Shown: positions 9,492 through 17,603, counted from the stretch's first letter. The stretch is 64,000 nt of DNA from Conexibacter stalactiti (GCF_035967765.1 NZ_JAYWIT010000021.1); one strand, 5' to 3'. A program made the numbers and translations. Notes: a model not told the origin generated them from the sequence alone.

Positions 9492-9590
9492 ACGCCGACG
9501 CGCCAGCGGTGTCCGCGCCGGCTTGCAATTGCGCGTGCAGCTTTGGGTACGCGATCGGTATCGATCGGCACATTGCCTCACAATGCCGGG

Positions 9591-10694
9591 ATGCGGCTCG
9601 TCTCCTCCCGTCAGCTCACCCCCGGCACCGTCGTCGCGCGCGAGGTCCGCAACGGGCCTCCAGGAACGGCGCCGCTGGTGCTCGCGGGGACCCGGCTGAC
9701 GGACTCGATGTGCCGCCGGCTGGCGACGCGCGGCGTCCAGGCCGTCTGGGTCGACGACGAGCTGGGCGAGGGGATCGAGCCGCTGGAGGCGCTCAGCCCG
9801 GACACGCGCGACGCCGCTGAGCGCGAGGTCACCGCGACGCTGGCGCAGGCGCGCGAGAGACTGGCGTCCGGCCAGCAGCTGCAGGCGCAGGACGTCGAGC
9901 GGCTGCGCGGGGTCGCGGCGTCGATCGCGACCGAGGTCGCCGCGCTGCCGGAGGCCGTCTACGCGCTGTCGGAGATGCGCACCGCCGACCACTACACGCA
10001 CGAGCACTCGGTGCGGGTGACGACGCTCGGCCTGCTGATAGCGGCGCGCCACTGGCGCGACCACGGCTGGACCGACCACCGCGGCAGACAGCGTTTCGAC
10101 CGCGTCCCGCAGCGGATGACGCAGCTCGGCTTCGGGCTGCTGGTGCACGACATCGGCAAGCTCGCGATCCCCCGCGACGTGCTCGACAAGCCCGGCAGAC
10201 TGGACGCGCGCGAATGGGAGCTGATCCGCCGTCATCCCGACTACGGCGCGATGATGCTCAACCACACGACGACGTCGATGCTGGCGATCTCGGTCGTGCG
10301 CTTCCATCACGAGCGCTGGGACGGCGCCGGCTACCCGCGCGGCCTCGCCGGCCGCAGAATCTCCGAGCTGGCGCGGATCGCCGCGGTCGCCGACGTCTAC
10401 GACGCGGTCCGCTCGGAGCGTCCGTACAAGCCGGCGAAGCCGCCGCACGTCGGCGTCGAAGTCGTCGAGGAGGGCTCCGGCACCGCCTTCGACCCGGCGA
10501 TAGTGGCGACCTTCCGCCAGCTCGTGATGCCGTATCCGGAGGGTCATCAGCTCGTGCTGGAGGACGGCCGCGACGCCGTCGTCGTCAGCGTCGACCCGGA
10601 GCGGCCCTACCGCCCGCGGGTGCGCACGCAGGACGACGACGGGACCGTCAGAGAGTTCGACGCCGACTTCACGCGCACGCCGGTTCAGGCGTAG
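9591..10694 (+). CDS. HD-GYP domain cyclic-di-GMP phosphodiesterase-like protein
   Basis: A 367-residue protein with start MRLVSSRQLTPGTVVAREV. An N-terminal ~115-residue DUF3391-like region precedes an HD-GYP domain. HEHS is near residue 137, the catalytic HDIGK has His186-Asp187, then HHERWDGAGYP carries the Gly247-Tyr248-Pro249 signature, followed by ARIAAVADVYDAV. All expected metal ligands appear present, so it should hydrolyse cyclic-di-GMP, or a related dinucleotide, in the cytoplasm. The ~70-residue C-terminal extension is beta-rich. No GGDEF or EAL partner lies in the window. The 99-base leader contains a direct repeat CGATCGG...CGATCGG around 9550 that could be regulatory. Confidence 0.88.
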   Translation: MRLVSSRQLTPGTVVAREVRNGPPGTAPLVLAGTRLTDSMCRRLATRGVQAVWVDDELGEGIEPLEALSPDTRDAAEREVTATLAQARERLASGQQLQAQDVERLRGVAASIATEVAALPEAVYALSEMRTADHYTHEHSVRVTTLGLLIAARHWRDHGWTDHRGRQRFDRVPQRMTQLGFGLLVHDIGKLAIPRDVLDKPGRLDAREWELIRRHPDYGAMMLNHTTTSMLAISVVRFHHERWDGAGYPRGLAGRRISELARIAAVADVYDAVRSERPYKPAKPPHVGVEVVEEGSGTAFDPAIVATFRQLVMPYPEGHQLVLEDGRDAVVVSVDPERPYRPRVRTQDDDGTVREFDADFTRTPVQA

Positions 10695-10704
10695 GCAGCA
10701 GCGC

Positions 10705-11334
10705 TCACAGCAGCTCCGTCAGCCACCCGCGCACGGCGGCGACGACGGCCGCTCTGTCGCCGCGCAGCGCGTGGTCTCCTCTGACCTCGACGACCGTGCG
10801 GCCGGGCGCCGCCGGCGGCATCCCGAAGCGATCTCTGGCGCCCTGGACGACCAGCACCGGCACGGTCACGGCCTCCAGCTCCGGCAAACGGCTCGGCGGC
10901 GGCTCGTCCTTGCCGGCGCGGGAGCCCGGCTGGAGCGGGAAGGCGAGGCAGAGGACGCCGGCCGCGTCGGTCGCGGCCGCGGTGCGGCAGGCGACGCGCG
11001 CGCCGGAGGAGCGTCCGCCCGCGATCAGCGGGAGGCCGGCGAAGGGAGCGTCGCCGCCGCCCGCGTCCGCGCGGCCGAAGAGCGCCCCCACGACCGCGAT
11101 CCAGGCCGCGTCGAGCTGTCTCGCCGGCGCCGCCGAGCGCCGCCCGGCGACCCGATACGGCTGCTCCACCAGCGCCACCGAGATGCCGTCCTCGACCGCC
11201 GCGGCGGTGACGGCGACGAGGTCGGGCGCGGCGACGCCGCCGCCGGCGCCGTGACCGAGCACGAGCGCGGCACGCGGCCGCTCGGCGGAATGACGGTGGG
11301 CGCGCGCCGGCCCGTGCGGCGTCTCGATCAGCAT
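10705..11334 (-). CDS. Alpha/beta hydrolase (dienelactone hydrolase/TEX30-like)
   Basis: A 209-residue compact alpha/beta hydrolase. The oxyanion region LVLGHGAGGG is near residue 25, the nucleophile elbow is GGRSSGARV (Ser), the acid is in VVQGARDRFG and the His in VRGDHAL, in the correct order. The short size without a lid resembles the TEX30/KANL3 family of small hydrolases. The substrate is unknown. Its start is 107 bases from the divergent ligase gene; a 22-bp-arm hairpin lies between them. Confidence 0.8.
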   Translation of the reverse strand: MLIETPHGPARAHRHSAERPRAALVLGHGAGGGVAAPDLVAVTAAAVEDGISVALVEQPYRVAGRRSAAPARQLDAAWIAVVGALFGRADAGGGDAPFAGLPLIAGGRSSGARVACRTAAATDAAGVLCLAFPLQPGSRAGKDEPPPSRLPELEAVTVPVLVVQGARDRFGMPPAAPGRTVVEVRGDHALRGDRAAVVAAVRGWLTELL

Positions 11335-11357
11335 CGCCCGATCGTCGCACGCGGCGA

Positions 11358-11406
11358 GAGCTCCGGTCGTTTGCTGTCGTCCATCGACAGCAGACGACCG
11401 GAGCTC
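11358..11406. repeat. Long inverted repeat between divergent genes
   Basis: Arms at 11358-11379 and 11385-11406 are complementary over 22 bases with a single mismatch (a G-T wobble), around a 5-base loop TCCAT. Each arm begins or ends with GAGCTC. It lies between the divergent hydrolase (start 11334) and ligase (start 11442), so it is not in terminator position. It could be an operator, a REP-like element or an RNA hairpin in a 5' leader. Confidence 0.85.
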
Positions 11407-11441
11407 GATGAGTTCCGCCCACCCGCGCCGTCTTCATCCGC

Positions 11442-13493
11442 ATGACCTCCTATCGTGCGCGCGTGCCCCAAGACGTGGAGAAGCAGGCGCGGGAGCTCGC
11501 CGCGCAGATCGAACGCCATCGCGCGCTGTACGCGCGCGGCGTGCCGGAGCTGGTCGACGCCGACTACGACGCGCTGGAGGAGCGGCTGCGCGCCCTGCTG
11601 GCCGACAACCCCGAGCTGGCGCTCCCCGACAACCCGCTCGAGAGACCATGGTCGCCGGAGCTGGTCCCCGGCCAGACGATCCGCCACAGCCGCCCGATGC
11701 TCTCGTTGGAGAAGGCGACGACGGACGAGCAGCTCGACGCCTTCTGCGAGCGCTTCCCCGGCCAGCCGTTCCGCGTCACGCCGAAGCTCGACGGGATCAG
11801 CCTCGCGATCGCCTACCAGGACGGCGAGCTGGAGTACGTCGCGACGCGCGGCGACGGCCGCGACGGCGAACGCGTGACCGAGAAGGTCCGCCACGTCGTG
11901 CTCGGGCTGCCGCTGAGCATCGACGCGCCCGGGCGCGTCGAGGTGCGCGGCGAGGCGGTGATGCTGCGCTCGGTCTTCGACGCCTACAACGACACGCATC
12001 CGGACAGACCGCTCGTCAACCCGCGCAACGCGGCGGCGGGTACGCTCGTCCACAAATCGCCCGAAGGGTGCGTGAGAGAGGGCCGCACGCTCCGCTTTCG
12101 CGCCTTCGACCTGTTCGAGGACGCCGCCGCCGAGGCGGCCGACCCCGACGCCGCCGACGTCTTCGCGCGGATGGGCGCGCTCGGCTTCGAGCTGCCCGAC
12201 GTGCTGGAGGCCGCCGACGGCGCCGGCGTGCGCGGCGCGATCGGCGTGATCGCCGGCCGCCGCGGCAAGTACGACTTCGACATCGACGGCGCCGTCGTGC
12301 GGCTCGCCTCGCGGCGCGCCTTCGAGGCAGCCGGAGCGACCGGCGCCGCGCCGCGCGGCGCGCTCGCGTGGAAGTACCCGGCGGAGGAGCGCGAGACGGT
12401 CCTGCGCGCCGTCACCTGGCCGGTCGGAAAGATCGGCCGCGTCGTCCCGCGCGCCGAGGTCGATCCCGTCTTCGTCGGCGGCACGACCGTCACGTTCGCC
12501 TCGCTGCACAACCCGCGGCTCGTCAGAGAGCGCGACATCCGCGTCGGCGACACCGTCCGCATCATGCGCCGCGGCGACGTGATCCCGTTCATCGCCGGCT
12601 CGGTGGCGGAGAAGCGGACCGGCGCCGAGCAGCCGGTCGAGTACCCGACCCACTGCCCCTCGTGCGGCACCGAGCTGGTCGTGAAGGGGACCGGCGAGGA
12701 GCTGTGGTGCGAGAACCTCCAGTGCCCGGCGCAGTCGGTGCGGCGGCTGATCCACTGGTCCTCGCGCCACGCCGCCGACATGGAGGGCGTCGGCACGACG
12801 TGGATCGAGAAGCTGGCCGAGGACGGCGTGCTGAGACGGCCGTCGGACTTCTACGCGCTCACGACCGAGACGCTGATCGCCTACGAGCGGATGGGCGAGA
12901 CGAGCGCCGGCGCGATGGTCGCCTCGATCGAGCGCTCGCGCGCGGTCGGCCTGCGCCGCGCGCTGATCGGGCTGGCGATCCCGATGGCCTCCGAGGGCGT
13001 CGCCAAGCGGCTCTGCCTGGCCGGCTTCGAGCGGATCGAGCAGCTGGCCGAGGCGACCGTCGAGCAGCTGGAGGGGATCCGCGACATCGGCCCGAAGGTC
13101 GCCGCCTCGCTCGTCGCCTACTTCGCGCGGCCGGAGGTGCGCGAGGAGCTGGTCGCGCTGCGCGCCGCCGGGGTCGACCTCGACGTGCGCGAGGAGGACA
13201 GACCGCTCGACGTCGCCGAGGCGGCCGAGACGCCGTTGAAGGGCGCGACGGTCGTCGTCAGCGGCGGCTTCTCCGACCCCGACAGCGGCCAGAAGGTCCC
13301 GCGGCCAGCGGTCGTGCGGCTGCTGGAGTTGGCCGGCGCGACCTCGGCGACCTCGGTCAGCAGAGCGACGACCTACCTGATCACCGGCGCCGACGTCGGC
13401 GCGGCGAAGACCGACAAGGCGGCGAGACTGGGCGTCGCGGTCGTCGACCAGGCGCAGGCGTGGCAGTGGCTCGCCGAGGCCGGCGTGCGCTGA
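11442..13493 (+). CDS. ligA: NAD+-dependent DNA ligase, divergent LigA-type
   Basis: A 683-residue protein that seals nicks in DNA using NAD+. The N-terminal Ia domain has DADYDALEERL. The adenylation motif is TPKLDGISLA with Lys115, the residue that takes AMP; most LigA proteins have KVDG or KIDG. The OB fold, a four-Cys zinc finger (CPSCG then CENLQC), helix-hairpin-helix repeats (IRDIGPKVAASL) and a C-terminal BRCT domain (GATVVVSGGFSDPDSG) follow. SLEKAT replaces the usual SLDNAF, and the BRCT is irregular, so it may be a second LigA paralogue. The GTG at 11463 is an alternative start; no clear ribosome site decides. It ends 4 bases from the convergent DUF2237 gene. Confidence 0.85.
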   Translation: MTSYRARVPQDVEKQARELAAQIERHRALYARGVPELVDADYDALEERLRALLADNPELALPDNPLERPWSPELVPGQTIRHSRPMLSLEKATTDEQLDAFCERFPGQPFRVTPKLDGISLAIAYQDGELEYVATRGDGRDGERVTEKVRHVVLGLPLSIDAPGRVEVRGEAVMLRSVFDAYNDTHPDRPLVNPRNAAAGTLVHKSPEGCVREGRTLRFRAFDLFEDAAAEAADPDAADVFARMGALGFELPDVLEAADGAGVRGAIGVIAGRRGKYDFDIDGAVVRLASRRAFEAAGATGAAPRGALAWKYPAEERETVLRAVTWPVGKIGRVVPRAEVDPVFVGGTTVTFASLHNPRLVRERDIRVGDTVRIMRRGDVIPFIAGSVAEKRTGAEQPVEYPTHCPSCGTELVVKGTGEELWCENLQCPAQSVRRLIHWSSRHAADMEGVGTTWIEKLAEDGVLRRPSDFYALTTETLIAYERMGETSAGAMVASIERSRAVGLRRALIGLAIPMASEGVAKRLCLAGFERIEQLAEATVEQLEGIRDIGPKVAASLVAYFARPEVREELVALRAAGVDLDVREEDRPLDVAEAAETPLKGATVVVSGGFSDPDSGQKVPRPAVVRLLELAGATSATSVSRATTYLITGADVGAAKTDKAARLGVAVVDQAQAWQWLAEAGVR

Positions 13494-13497
13494 GCGC

Positions 13498-13890
13498 CTA
13501 CTCGAGCAGGCTGCTCGCGTCCGACGGCACGTCGACGGCATGCTCGCGCAGGGCGATCAGCGGGACGATCTCCAGCGCCCGCTCGTGCGTCGAGGCGAGC
13601 ACGACGTAGGCGGCGGCGCCGTCGGCGTGGGCGCGCAGCCAGTTGGCGGCGGTCACGCACCAGCGGTCGCCCGGTCTGAGGCCGGGGAAGCGGAAGGCGG
13701 GGACCGGCGTCATCAGGTCATTGCCGATCGCGAGCTGGTGGTCGAGGAAGGCGGCCGTCACGACGGCGCAGATCGTGTGGCTGCCGAGATCCTCCGGGCC
13801 GGTGCTGCAGCAGCCGTCACGGTAGAAGCCGGTGACGGGGTCGCTGCCGCACGGCTCGAGGTCGCCGCCGAGGACGTTGCGCTCGCTCAC
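13498..13890 (-). CDS. DUF2237 family protein
   Basis: A 130-residue member of DUF2237. The N-terminal block NVLGGDLEPCGSDPVTGFYR, the next DGCCSTGPEDLGSHTIC with three Cys residues, and FPGLRPGDRWCVTAANW are near-invariant in this family, as is LASTHERALEIVPL. Full family length. The function is not established; the conserved Cys and His suggest a metal or redox role. It lies downstream of the 13957-14631 gene on the same strand with a 66-base gap. Confidence 0.9.
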   Translation of the reverse strand: MSERNVLGGDLEPCGSDPVTGFYRDGCCSTGPEDLGSHTICAVVTAAFLDHQLAIGNDLMTPVPAFRFPGLRPGDRWCVTAANWLRAHADGAAAYVVLASTHERALEIVPLIALREHAVDVPSDASSLLE

Positions 13891-13956
13891 GTCGGGGAGT
13901 ATCCCCGCACGGGCGGCGGCAGCGACATGCGCGGCGCGCCAAGACGCGTGCGCCGC

Positions 13957-14631
13957 TCACGCGAGGCGGTGGAGTGGCGCGCGGCCGCGTTTGCCGGCCG
14001 GCTCGATCAGCTCCATCAGCCGCAGGCAGTAGACGGCGCGCTGGGCGAGCACGGTCGGGCAGCTCAGCAGCGCGCCCAGCTCGCGCGTCGTGAACGGCTC
14101 GTCGGGCAGCGGCGGCAGCGCGCCGAGCAGATCGGCGGGCGTGCGCAGCTCGACGCGGTCGATCACCTCGACCAGGCGCCGTTCGCCGGGATCGCGCGTG
14201 CGGCGGCGGACGCGCACCGGCTCGCTGCCGCGGATGTGGTCCTCGCGCCCGAGCAGCACCTCCAGCGTCAGGTTCGGATGCGCCAGCAGCGACGGGAACG
14301 TGACGAGCTTGTCGAACAGCTCGACGATCGTCGCCCGCCGCGGCGAGCGGCGCGCCGACAGCACCTCGCCGCCATCGCCGACGCGCACGATCCGGCGCTC
14401 GGCGGCGACCGGATGGACGATCCGCACGCGGTGGTCGTCGAGCAGCGCGTCGAGCTTGGGGCCGAGCGGGCCGAAGCCGCCGGTCTGCACCTCGACCAGC
14501 TCGCCGTCGGCGCGCACGAGGTCGATCACGAAGCGGTCGACCTTGACCTCCAGGCGGTCGCCCGGCTGCGCCAGCGCCAGCTTCACCGCCGCATGCAGCG
14601 GTCCCTCGCGCAGCACTCCGATCCCACTCAT
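13957..14631 (-). CDS. Hypothetical protein, possible PD-(D/E)XK-like fold
   Basis: A 224-residue protein. The start at 14631 (MSGIGVLREGPLHAAVKLAL) is the first sensible ATG; the open frame extends far upstream but is Arg-rich and antisense to the TetR gene. Residues 25-60 read VDRFVIDLVRADGELVEVQT, an Asp followed by Glu-Val-Gln, the pattern of a PD-(D/E)XK nuclease core with Gln in place of Lys. RVRIVHPVAAERRIVR follows. The C-terminal half looks like a winged helix (FTTRELGALLSCPTVLAQRA). A nuclease or DNA-binding role is inferred only from these patterns. It is divergent from the TetR gene, 63 bases away. Confidence 0.6.
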   Translation of the reverse strand: MSGIGVLREGPLHAAVKLALAQPGDRLEVKVDRFVIDLVRADGELVEVQTGGFGPLGPKLDALLDDHRVRIVHPVAAERRIVRVGDGGEVLSARRSPRRATIVELFDKLVTFPSLLAHPNLTLEVLLGREDHIRGSEPVRVRRRTRDPGERRLVEVIDRVELRTPADLLGALPPLPDEPFTTRELGALLSCPTVLAQRAVYCLRLMELIEPAGKRGRAPLHRLA

Positions 14632-14682
14632 GCGTGGCGCAGCGTAGCCGACGCGCCGGCTGGCCCCGGCTTCGTGAGGGGG

Positions 14683-14688
14683 TATAAC
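14683..14688 (+). promoter_or_regulatory. -10 element of the TetR/enamidase transcript, probably leaderless
   Basis: TATAAC lies 6 bases before the ATG of the TetR gene, in an otherwise GC-rich region. At that distance the transcript would begin at or next to the start codon. No convincing -35 hexamer is seen 17 bases upstream. The same AT-rich patch could serve the divergent gene at 14631. Confidence 0.5.
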
Positions 14689-14694
14689 TCCCGG

Positions 14695-15366
14695 ATGACC
14701 CTCACCCGTCGTGAGCGCGTGCGCCAGCAGACGCTCGCGGAGATCAAGCAGCACGCGATCGAGCAGGTCGCCGGCGGCGGCGCCGCTGGTCTCTCGCTCA
14801 ACGCGATCGCGAGAGCGATGGGGATGTCCGGCCCCGCGATCTACCGCTACTACGCCTCGCGCGACGAGCTGCTCGCCGAGCTGGTGACCGACGCCTACGC
14901 CGAGCTGACGGCGACGCTCGAGCGGGTCGCGGCCGAGACGGCGCGCCGTGCCCCGGCGAGACGGCTGGCAGTCGTCGCCGAGGCCTACCGCGCCTGGGCG
15001 CTGGAGCAGCCGCGCCGCTACGGGATGCTGTTCGGCGAGCGGCCGGAGCAGTTCGCCGACCCGCAGGAGGGGATCGCGGCGATCCACGGCGCGATGCTCG
15101 TGCTGCTCGGATTGCTGAGCGAGCTGGCGGGCTCCGCGGGCGACAACGCCCGTGCGACCAGACTCGACACCCAGCTGACGAGATGGGCGCAGCGCCGCGG
15201 CGGCGAGGCGAGCCCGCGGGTGCTGCGGCTCGGCGTGCTGACGTGGACGCGCCTGCACGGGATCGTCAGCCTCGAGCTGGCCGGCGTGTTCGACGCGATG
15301 GGACTTGACGCCGGGCTGCTGCTCGACGCCGAGCTGGCGCAGGTCGTCACGGCGGCGACGGCATGA
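14695..15366 (+). CDS. TetR-family transcriptional regulator
   Basis: A 223-residue regulator. The N-terminal HTH is LSLNAIARAMGMSGPAIYRY followed by YASRDELLAELV, the TetR signature. The C-terminal ligand domain (residues ~85-220) with TWTRLHGIVSLELAG resembles the WHG-type domain of actinobacterial TetR proteins. The start at 14695 follows a TATAAC box. Its stop overlaps the start of the enamidase-like gene (ATGA), so the two are co-translated. It probably senses a substrate or product of the downstream enzymes; the palindrome at 16524-16541 is a candidate target. Confidence 0.88.
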   Translation: MTLTRRERVRQQTLAEIKQHAIEQVAGGGAAGLSLNAIARAMGMSGPAIYRYYASRDELLAELVTDAYAELTATLERVAAETARRAPARRLAVVAEAYRAWALEQPRRYGMLFGERPEQFADPQEGIAAIHGAMLVLLGLLSELAGSAGDNARATRLDTQLTRWAQRRGGEASPRVLRLGVLTWTRLHGIVSLELAGVFDAMGLDAGLLLDAELAQVVTAATA

Positions 15367-16523
15367 GCGTCGCGGTCGTGAACATCGGTCGTTCGCACAG
15401 TGGCGACCTGGTGGGCACGCCGTTGCCGGGTGATGCGCTGATCTGTGAGGGTGGCGTGATCGCGTGGATCGGCTCGTCGGCGGACGTCGCGCGTGGCGAG
15501 CACGAGACGGTGCTCGACGCCAATGGTGCCGGTGTGATCCCCGGCCTGATCGACTCGCACGTGCACGTCACGTTCGGTGATTACACGCCGCGGCAGCAGA
15601 CGGTGGGGTATCTGGAGTCGTATCTGCATGGTGGGATGACGCGTGCGATCACCGCGAGCGAGGTTCACACGCCGGGTCGTCCGTCGGATCCGGCGGGTGT
15701 GAAGGCGTTGGCGGTCGCGGCGCAGCGCTGTTTCGCTGACTTCCGTCCGGGTGGTGTGACGGTGCATGCCGGTTCGGTGATCTTGGAGCCGGGCTTGACG
15801 CGTGTGGATTTCGAGGAGTTGTGGGAGCAGGGTGTGTGGTTGGCGAAGGCGGGGTTCGGGGCCTTCGACGGTCCGCTGGACTATGTGCCGGTGGCGCTGG
15901 CGGCGCGGGCTGCTGGGCTGTTGGTGACCTGTCATACCGGTGGCGGTTCGATTCCGGGCTCGTTGGATCGGATCGATGCGGGTGCGGTGATCGCGATGGG
16001 CGCGCATGTCTCGTTTCATGTCAACGGCGGCCCGACGGCGATGACACCGGAGGACAACGAGAAGATCGTGGTGGAGGGCGGGGAGGTCGCGCTGCAGTTG
16101 GCGATGGCGGGCAATCTCCGTTCGGCGCTGGACATCTGCCGTCTCGCTCGCGAGCACCAGAGAACCGATCGGCTGCTGATCTCGACCGACACGCCGACGG
16201 GGACGGGCGTCGTGCCGCTTGGGATGTTTCACCTGATCGCCGAGCTGGTGTCGTTGGAGGGGCTGCCGGTCGAGCTGGCGATCGCCGCGGCGACCGGTTC
16301 CGTCGGGCGTGTCTACGGCCTCGACGCGGGGATCCTCGCTCCGGGCCGCCCGGCCGATCTGCTGATCCTCGACGCCCCGCTCGGCTCCGCCGGCGAGGAC
16401 TGGGCCGGTGCGCTGCAGGCCGGTGACCTCCCCGGCATCGCCGCGGCGCTCACCGCCGGGATCGTCCGCTACACGAAGTCCCGCAACACACCCGCGCCGA
16501 AACGGCCGGCACGAATCGCTTGA
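15363..16523 (+). CDS. Amidohydrolase, enamidase-like
   Basis: A 386-residue metal-dependent hydrolase. VIPGLIDSHVHVTFG carries the HxH pair (His66, His68). VTCHTGGGSIPGS and LISTDTPTGTG supply later metal ligands including the Asp. The C-terminal VYGLDAGILAPGRPADLLIL closes the amidohydrolase fold. The overall look is closest to enamidase of nicotinate fermentation, which opens 1,4,5,6-tetrahydro-6-oxonicotinate; the true substrate here is unproved. Codon use is odd: from about 15600 to 16130 it favours GGT, CGT, TTG and CAT, unlike neighbouring genes, and then returns to the local style. This suggests import of all or part of the gene. It is translationally coupled to the TetR gene. Confidence 0.75.
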   Translation: MSVAVVNIGRSHSGDLVGTPLPGDALICEGGVIAWIGSSADVARGEHETVLDANGAGVIPGLIDSHVHVTFGDYTPRQQTVGYLESYLHGGMTRAITASEVHTPGRPSDPAGVKALAVAAQRCFADFRPGGVTVHAGSVILEPGLTRVDFEELWEQGVWLAKAGFGAFDGPLDYVPVALAARAAGLLVTCHTGGGSIPGSLDRIDAGAVIAMGAHVSFHVNGGPTAMTPEDNEKIVVEGGEVALQLAMAGNLRSALDICRLAREHQRTDRLLISTDTPTGTGVVPLGMFHLIAELVSLEGLPVELAIAAATGSVGRVYGLDAGILAPGRPADLLILDAPLGSAGEDWAGALQAGDLPGIAAALTAGIVRYTKSRNTPAPKRPARIA

Positions 16524-16548
16524 CTTCAAGCGCACTTGAAGGTTGATG
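16520..16548 (+). promoter_or_regulatory. Promoter and operator-like palindrome before DUF5519 gene
   Basis: A -35-like TTGACT (16520-16525) overlaps the enamidase stop codon. After 17 bases TTGATG (16543-16548) could be the -10. Between them lies a perfect inverted repeat CTTCAAG-cgca-CTTGAAG (16524-16541). A palindrome between -35 and -10 is a usual position for a TetR operator, and a TetR gene heads this cluster. The binding claim is inference. Confidence 0.5.
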
Positions 16549-16581
16549 ATGGTTCGACCAACGAGTGCTGAGGAGCGACCG

Positions 16582-16983
16582 ATGACGAGCACGACGACAG
16601 CGAGCGCGAGAGCGCAGATCACCGACGAGGTCACGACCTGGCCGGGCGTGACGACGGCCGGGCCGGGCGAGCGGGGCGAGTTCTCGTACATGCTCGGCCG
16701 TCGAGAGATCGGCCACCTGCACGGCAGCCGCGTCGCGCACTTCTCCTTCCAGCGCCAGCTCGGCGCGGAGCTGCGCGCGGCGGGGCGCGTGGTCCCGCAT
16801 CCGATCACCGACTCGCCGAGCCTCGGCGCCAAGCCGATCGAGGGCCCCGACGACGTCGCCGAGGTGATCGCGCTGCTGCGGATCAACTACGAGCGGCTGC
16901 TCGCCCGCTACGGATTGCCGCCGGAGGCGTCCGAGTCACCCGGCGCATCCGACCGGCCCGGCGCGACCAGACCGGTCTCGTAG
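16582..16983 (+). CDS. DUF5519 (luciferase-domain) family protein
   Basis: A 133-residue protein. The ATG at 16582 is preceded by GAGGAG at a good distance; upstream in-frame starts are rejected. REIGHLHGSRVAHFSFQR, then RVVPHPITDSPS and VIALLRINYERL are hallmarks of the DUF5519 or luciferase-domain family, small cytoplasmic proteins of unknown activity. It follows the enamidase-like gene on the same strand behind its own candidate promoter, so it may belong to the same catabolic unit. The last 76 bases overlap the convergent response-regulator gene, and its Pro/Ser-rich tail is encoded there. Confidence 0.75.
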   Translation: MTSTTTASARAQITDEVTTWPGVTTAGPGERGEFSYMLGRREIGHLHGSRVAHFSFQRQLGAELRAAGRVVPHPITDSPSLGAKPIEGPDDVAEVIALLRINYERLLARYGLPPEASESPGASDRPGATRPVS

Positions 16984-17603
16984 GCGAAGATCACCGCCTG
17001 CACGCGGCTGTTGAGGTCGAGCTTCGCGAGCATCCGGCCGACGTGGCTCTTGACCGTGCTCTCCTCGAGCTGCAGGTTGGCGGCGATCTCGGCGTTGCTG
17101 CGGCCGGCGGCGATCCCCAGCAGCACGTCGCGCTCGCGCGGGGTCAGCGCGGCGAGCGCGGGGTCGCCGGCGCGCGCCGGGGCGGAGGAGGCGAACTGGT
17201 CGAGCAGGCGGCGCGTCACCTCCGGGGAGATCAGCGCATCGCCGCGCGCGACCGAGCGGACGGCGTCGATGATCCGCTCCGGCGCCGAGTCCTTCACGAG
17301 GAAGCCGACGGCGCCGGCGCGCAGCGCCTCGAAGACGTACTCGTCGAGGTCGAAGGTCGTCACGACGACGACCGCGACGCCCTCGACGCCGCGCAGCCGC
17401 CGCGTCGCCTCCAGCCCGTCCATCCGCGGCATGCGGATGTCCATCAGCACGACGTCGGGAGCGCGCCGCTCGACCTGGCCGAGCGCGTCGAGCCCGTCGA
17501 CCGCCTCGCCGACGACCTCGATGTCGTGCTCGCTCTCGAGGATCATGCGCAGTCCCTGACGGGAGATCGCCTGGTCGTCGGCGACGATCACGCGGATGCT
17601 CAT
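16908..17603 (-). CDS. NarL/LuxR-family response regulator
   Basis: A 231-residue protein. The receiver domain has the acidic pocket VIVADDQ, phospho-acceptor Asp55 in VVLMDIRMPRMDG, the conserved Thr in VVVVTTFDLDEY, and Lys in FLVKDSAPE. A LuxR-type HTH follows (LTPRERDVLLGIAAGRSNAE, then ESTVKSHVGRML). It pairs with the histidine kinase upstream: the two genes overlap by 4 bases (ATGA). A ~25-residue Gly/Ser/Asp tail is coded opposite the DUF5519 3' end. It is expected to activate transcription when phosphorylated; targets are unknown, with the MMPL/SDR genes as neighbours. Confidence 0.93.
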   Translation of the reverse strand: MSIRVIVADDQAISRQGLRMILESEHDIEVVGEAVDGLDALGQVERRAPDVVLMDIRMPRMDGLEATRRLRGVEGVAVVVVTTFDLDEYVFEALRAGAVGFLVKDSAPERIIDAVRSVARGDALISPEVTRRLLDQFASSAPARAGDPALAALTPRERDVLLGIAAGRSNAEIAANLQLEESTVKSHVGRMLAKLDLNSRVQAVIFAYETGLVAPGRSDAPGDSDASGGNP

